Source: Mesorhizobium terrae
GTDB lineage: Bacteria; Pseudomonadota; Alphaproteobacteria; Rhizobiales; Rhizobiaceae
Direction: 5' to 3'
DNA length: 64,000 nt
Assembly: GCF_008727715.1 (NCBI RefSeq)
Contig: NZ_CP044218.1
Location: forward strand, 2,931,501-2,995,500
Positions 62,580 through 64,000 of this stretch are shown here, piece after piece (the stretch's first letter is position 1; each line of letters begins with the position of its first letter). The notes under the pieces are model-generated. The model did no database searches. It saw only the letters and a list, made by a program, of their open reading frames with translations, and was not told the DNA's origin. The position numbers and the translations under genes were made by a program.

Positions 62580-63545
62580 CTAGCGCTCAAGCACGAGGGA
62601 CTTGCCCTCGAAGCGCGAGACGCAAGGCATGATCTTCCTGCCCGAGCAGTGTTCGGCCTCGGTCAGCCAGTGGTCGTTGTGTTTAAAAGTGCCGTCATGG
62701 GAGACGACATTGGTCTCGCACTGGCCGCAGACGCCGCCGCGGCACAGATAGGGCGGGTCGATACCGGCGGCTTCCATCGCCTCGAGCAGGCTCTGCTCTC
62801 CGCCGACGCGTATCTGCTTCCTGCTGAGCGCGAGCGTGACGTCGAAGGGCAAGCCCGGCTGCGGGGCGGCAAAGTGCTCGTAGTGCACGGTCTCGTCCGG
62901 CCAGCCATGCGCGGCCGCCGTTTCGCGGACCCAGCGGATCATGCCGGCGGGGCCGCAGACATAAAGATGGGTACCGAGCGGCTGCGCGGTCAAAAGGCGT
63001 TCGAGCGGCAGGCGCTCGTTGGCGTCGTCGTAATAGATGTTGATGCGCTTGCCATAGCGTTCGCGCAAAGTGTCGGCGTAGGTGGCGAGCGCCGGCGTGC
63101 GGCAGGTGTAATGGAGCTCGAAATTGCCGCCTTCACCGGCAAGCTGCGCGGTCTGCGCCATGAACGGCGTGATGCCGATGCCGCCGGCCAGCAGCACGTG
63201 CTTTTTCGCGCGCAGATCGAGCGAGAACAGGTTGACGGGATAGGAGATCACCATCTCCATGCCGCGCTTGACCTGGCCGTGCATGAACAGCGAGCCGCCG
63301 CGACCGGAATCGTCACGCCGCACCGAGATGGTGTAGTCGCGCGTGTTGAGCGGCGAACTCATCAGCGAATAGGGGTTCAGCCGCGATTTGTCGCCGTCGC
63401 GCATTTCCACCACGACATGGGCACCGCCGGAAAAGGTTGGCAGGTCGCCGCCATCGGTGCGCTCGAAATGGAAACGCTTGACCAGTTCGTTGACCGCGAC
63501 CACGTCGGTTACGGTGACGTTCAATTTCGTGGTTCCCGCGCTCAC
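62580..63545 (-). CDS. dmmB: DmmB-like PDR/VanB-family reductase
   Basis: 321 residues from GTG 63545, overlapping the dmmA stop (GTGA), with GAGGAG upstream; a longer open frame is not conserved. Flavin motif LNPYSLMSSPLN, NAD-binding GGIGITPFMAQTAQL and HLYVCGPAGMIRWV. The C-terminal plant-type ferredoxin has CRGGVCGQC plus a later Cys (KIMPCVSRFEGKSLVLER), ligating a [2Fe-2S] cluster. It passes electrons from NAD(P)H to the haem subunit. Phthalate-dioxygenase-reductase family. Confidence 0.88.
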   Translation of the reverse strand: MSAGTTKLNVTVTDVVAVNELVKRFHFERTDGGDLPTFSGGAHVVVEMRDGDKSRLNPYSLMSSPLNTRDYTISVRRDDSGRGGSLFMHGQVKRGMEMVISYPVNLFSLDLRAKKHVLLAGGIGITPFMAQTAQLAGEGGNFELHYTCRTPALATYADTLRERYGKRINIYYDDANERLPLERLLTAQPLGTHLYVCGPAGMIRWVRETAAAHGWPDETVHYEHFAAPQPGLPFDVTLALSRKQIRVGGEQSLLEAMEAAGIDPPYLCRGGVCGQCETNVVSHDGTFKHNDHWLTEAEHCSGRKIMPCVSRFEGKSLVLER

Positions 63546-64000
63546 CGGAAAATCTCCTCTTTCTGAGGGATCTCGCTCGGATCCTCGGCATTGATGCAGA
63601 CGCCCTGGAAGGCGGCGAGGCGGCGCGAATAGTGATCGCGCACCAGAAGCAGGAGGCCGCAATGCGCGCAGGTAACCGGCTGCGTGGTGACGTTCTCGGT
63701 GATGCCCTTGCAGTGCACGCATTGCACACGGCGCGCCCAGGAGCCGCGATGCTCGGTCTGGATCGAGGAATGGTCGATGCCGGTTTCCAGCGCCGCCTGC
63801 ATGGCCTGGCCGATCAGGCCTTCGGTGCCGGCAAGATAGAGCCGCAGCCCCATATGCGCATTGGCGAGCGTCTGCTTGAGCCGAGGCAGTGCAGCGGCGA
63901 TGGACGGCCCCTCGTAGAATTGGGCGGCGTTCAACGCGCGAAGCGCGGGCTGGAACTGCTGCCCGGTCCTGCCCGGAACGTAGATGATGTGGGCACTGGC
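63542..64000 (-). CDS. dmmA: DmmA-like subunit of dimethylamine monooxygenase, 5' end missing
   Basis: 152 codons remain; the frame is open to the right edge, so the start is outside the window. The readable sequence begins SAHIIYVPGRTGQQFQPALRALNAAQFYEG. A TTG in the frame at 63934 is not a credible start because conserved-looking sequence continues before it. The C-terminus has a four-Cys zinc-ribbon or rubredoxin-like cluster (VQCVHCKG and VTCAHCG) followed by LLVRDHYSRRLAAFQGVC. This fits the DmmA family, which stands first in dmmABC operons. It overlaps dmmB by four bases. Confidence 0.78.
   Translation of the reverse strand, partial: ASAHIIYVPGRTGQQFQPALRALNAAQFYEGPSIAAALPRLKQTLANAHMGLRLYLAGTEGLIGQAMQAALETGIDHSSIQTEHRGSWARRVQCVHCKGITENVTTQPVTCAHCGLLLLVRDHYSRRLAAFQGVCINAEDPSEIPQKEEIFR

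Noticed and set aside
1..64000. CRISPR array, tRNA, rRNA, insertion sequence or prophage
   Set aside because: No regularly spaced direct repeats, tRNA-like cloverleaf with GTTCGAATC, rRNA sequence, transposase, integrase or phage structural protein was seen.

Overview
The window reads as chromosomal DNA of a high-GC alphaproteobacterium of the order Rhizobiales, most likely Mesorhizobium or a close relative. The reasons are a rhizobial-type flagellar region (MotB, MotC, FliK and MotE beside MotA, two short flagellins, the LuxR-type pair VisN/VisR, a divergent FliH-like protein), and a dispersed palindromic repeat of a kind I recognise from rhizobial genomes. No tRNA, rRNA, insertion sequence, phage gene or CRISPR array was found.

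Region 1 (1-26.6 kb) is motility. A long run of minus-strand genes, read right to left, encodes a repeat-rich DUF1217 protein, flgF, fliI, a membrane protein, flgB, flgC, fliE, flgG, flgA, flgI, motE, flgH, fliL and fliP. Two flagellin genes follow, each ended by a strong hairpin, then fliF, a FliH-like gene, motB, motC, fliK and the first 51 codons of a secreted protein. Many neighbours overlap by ATGA or TGATG. Diverging to the right are motA, fliM, fliN, fliG, flhB and a conserved small gene. The visN-visR regulator pair then lies on the minus strand. Start codons matter here: one flagellin and visR both appear to start at TTG.

Region 2 (26.9-38.3 kb) looks like uptake and breakdown of polyamine-type or acylated amine compounds. 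It holds an acetylpolyamine amidohydrolase and a TetR regulator on the minus strand. Diverging from them are an amidohydrolase, a four-part ABC transporter of the spermidine/putrescine type with a tandemly duplicated binding protein, and two related serine hydrolases. A near-perfect palindrome sits in the divergent promoter.

Region 3 (38.3-55 kb) is mixed metabolism: an Imm-5-like protein, a LysR regulator divergent from glutaryl-CoA dehydrogenase, a thuA-thuB pair, leuB and leuD separated by small enzymes, a circularly permuted ATP-grasp/alpha-E protein with a transglutaminase partner, a DGPF (YCII-like) protein with an ECF42-type sigma factor, and an ALDH7 enzyme of lysine catabolism. The 573-base gap at 41124-41696, between convergent genes, is full of complementary stems and may encode an unidentified structured RNA.

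Region 4 (55-64 kb) is C1 metabolism. Serine-cycle genes sgaA, mcl, mtkA, mtkB and hprA form one operon, followed by an XRE-cupin regulator. A convergent dmmA-dmmB-dmmC-like operon (haem-dependent dimethylamine monooxygenase) runs off the right edge. The monooxygenase would release formaldehyde from methylated amines; the serine cycle could assimilate its carbon.
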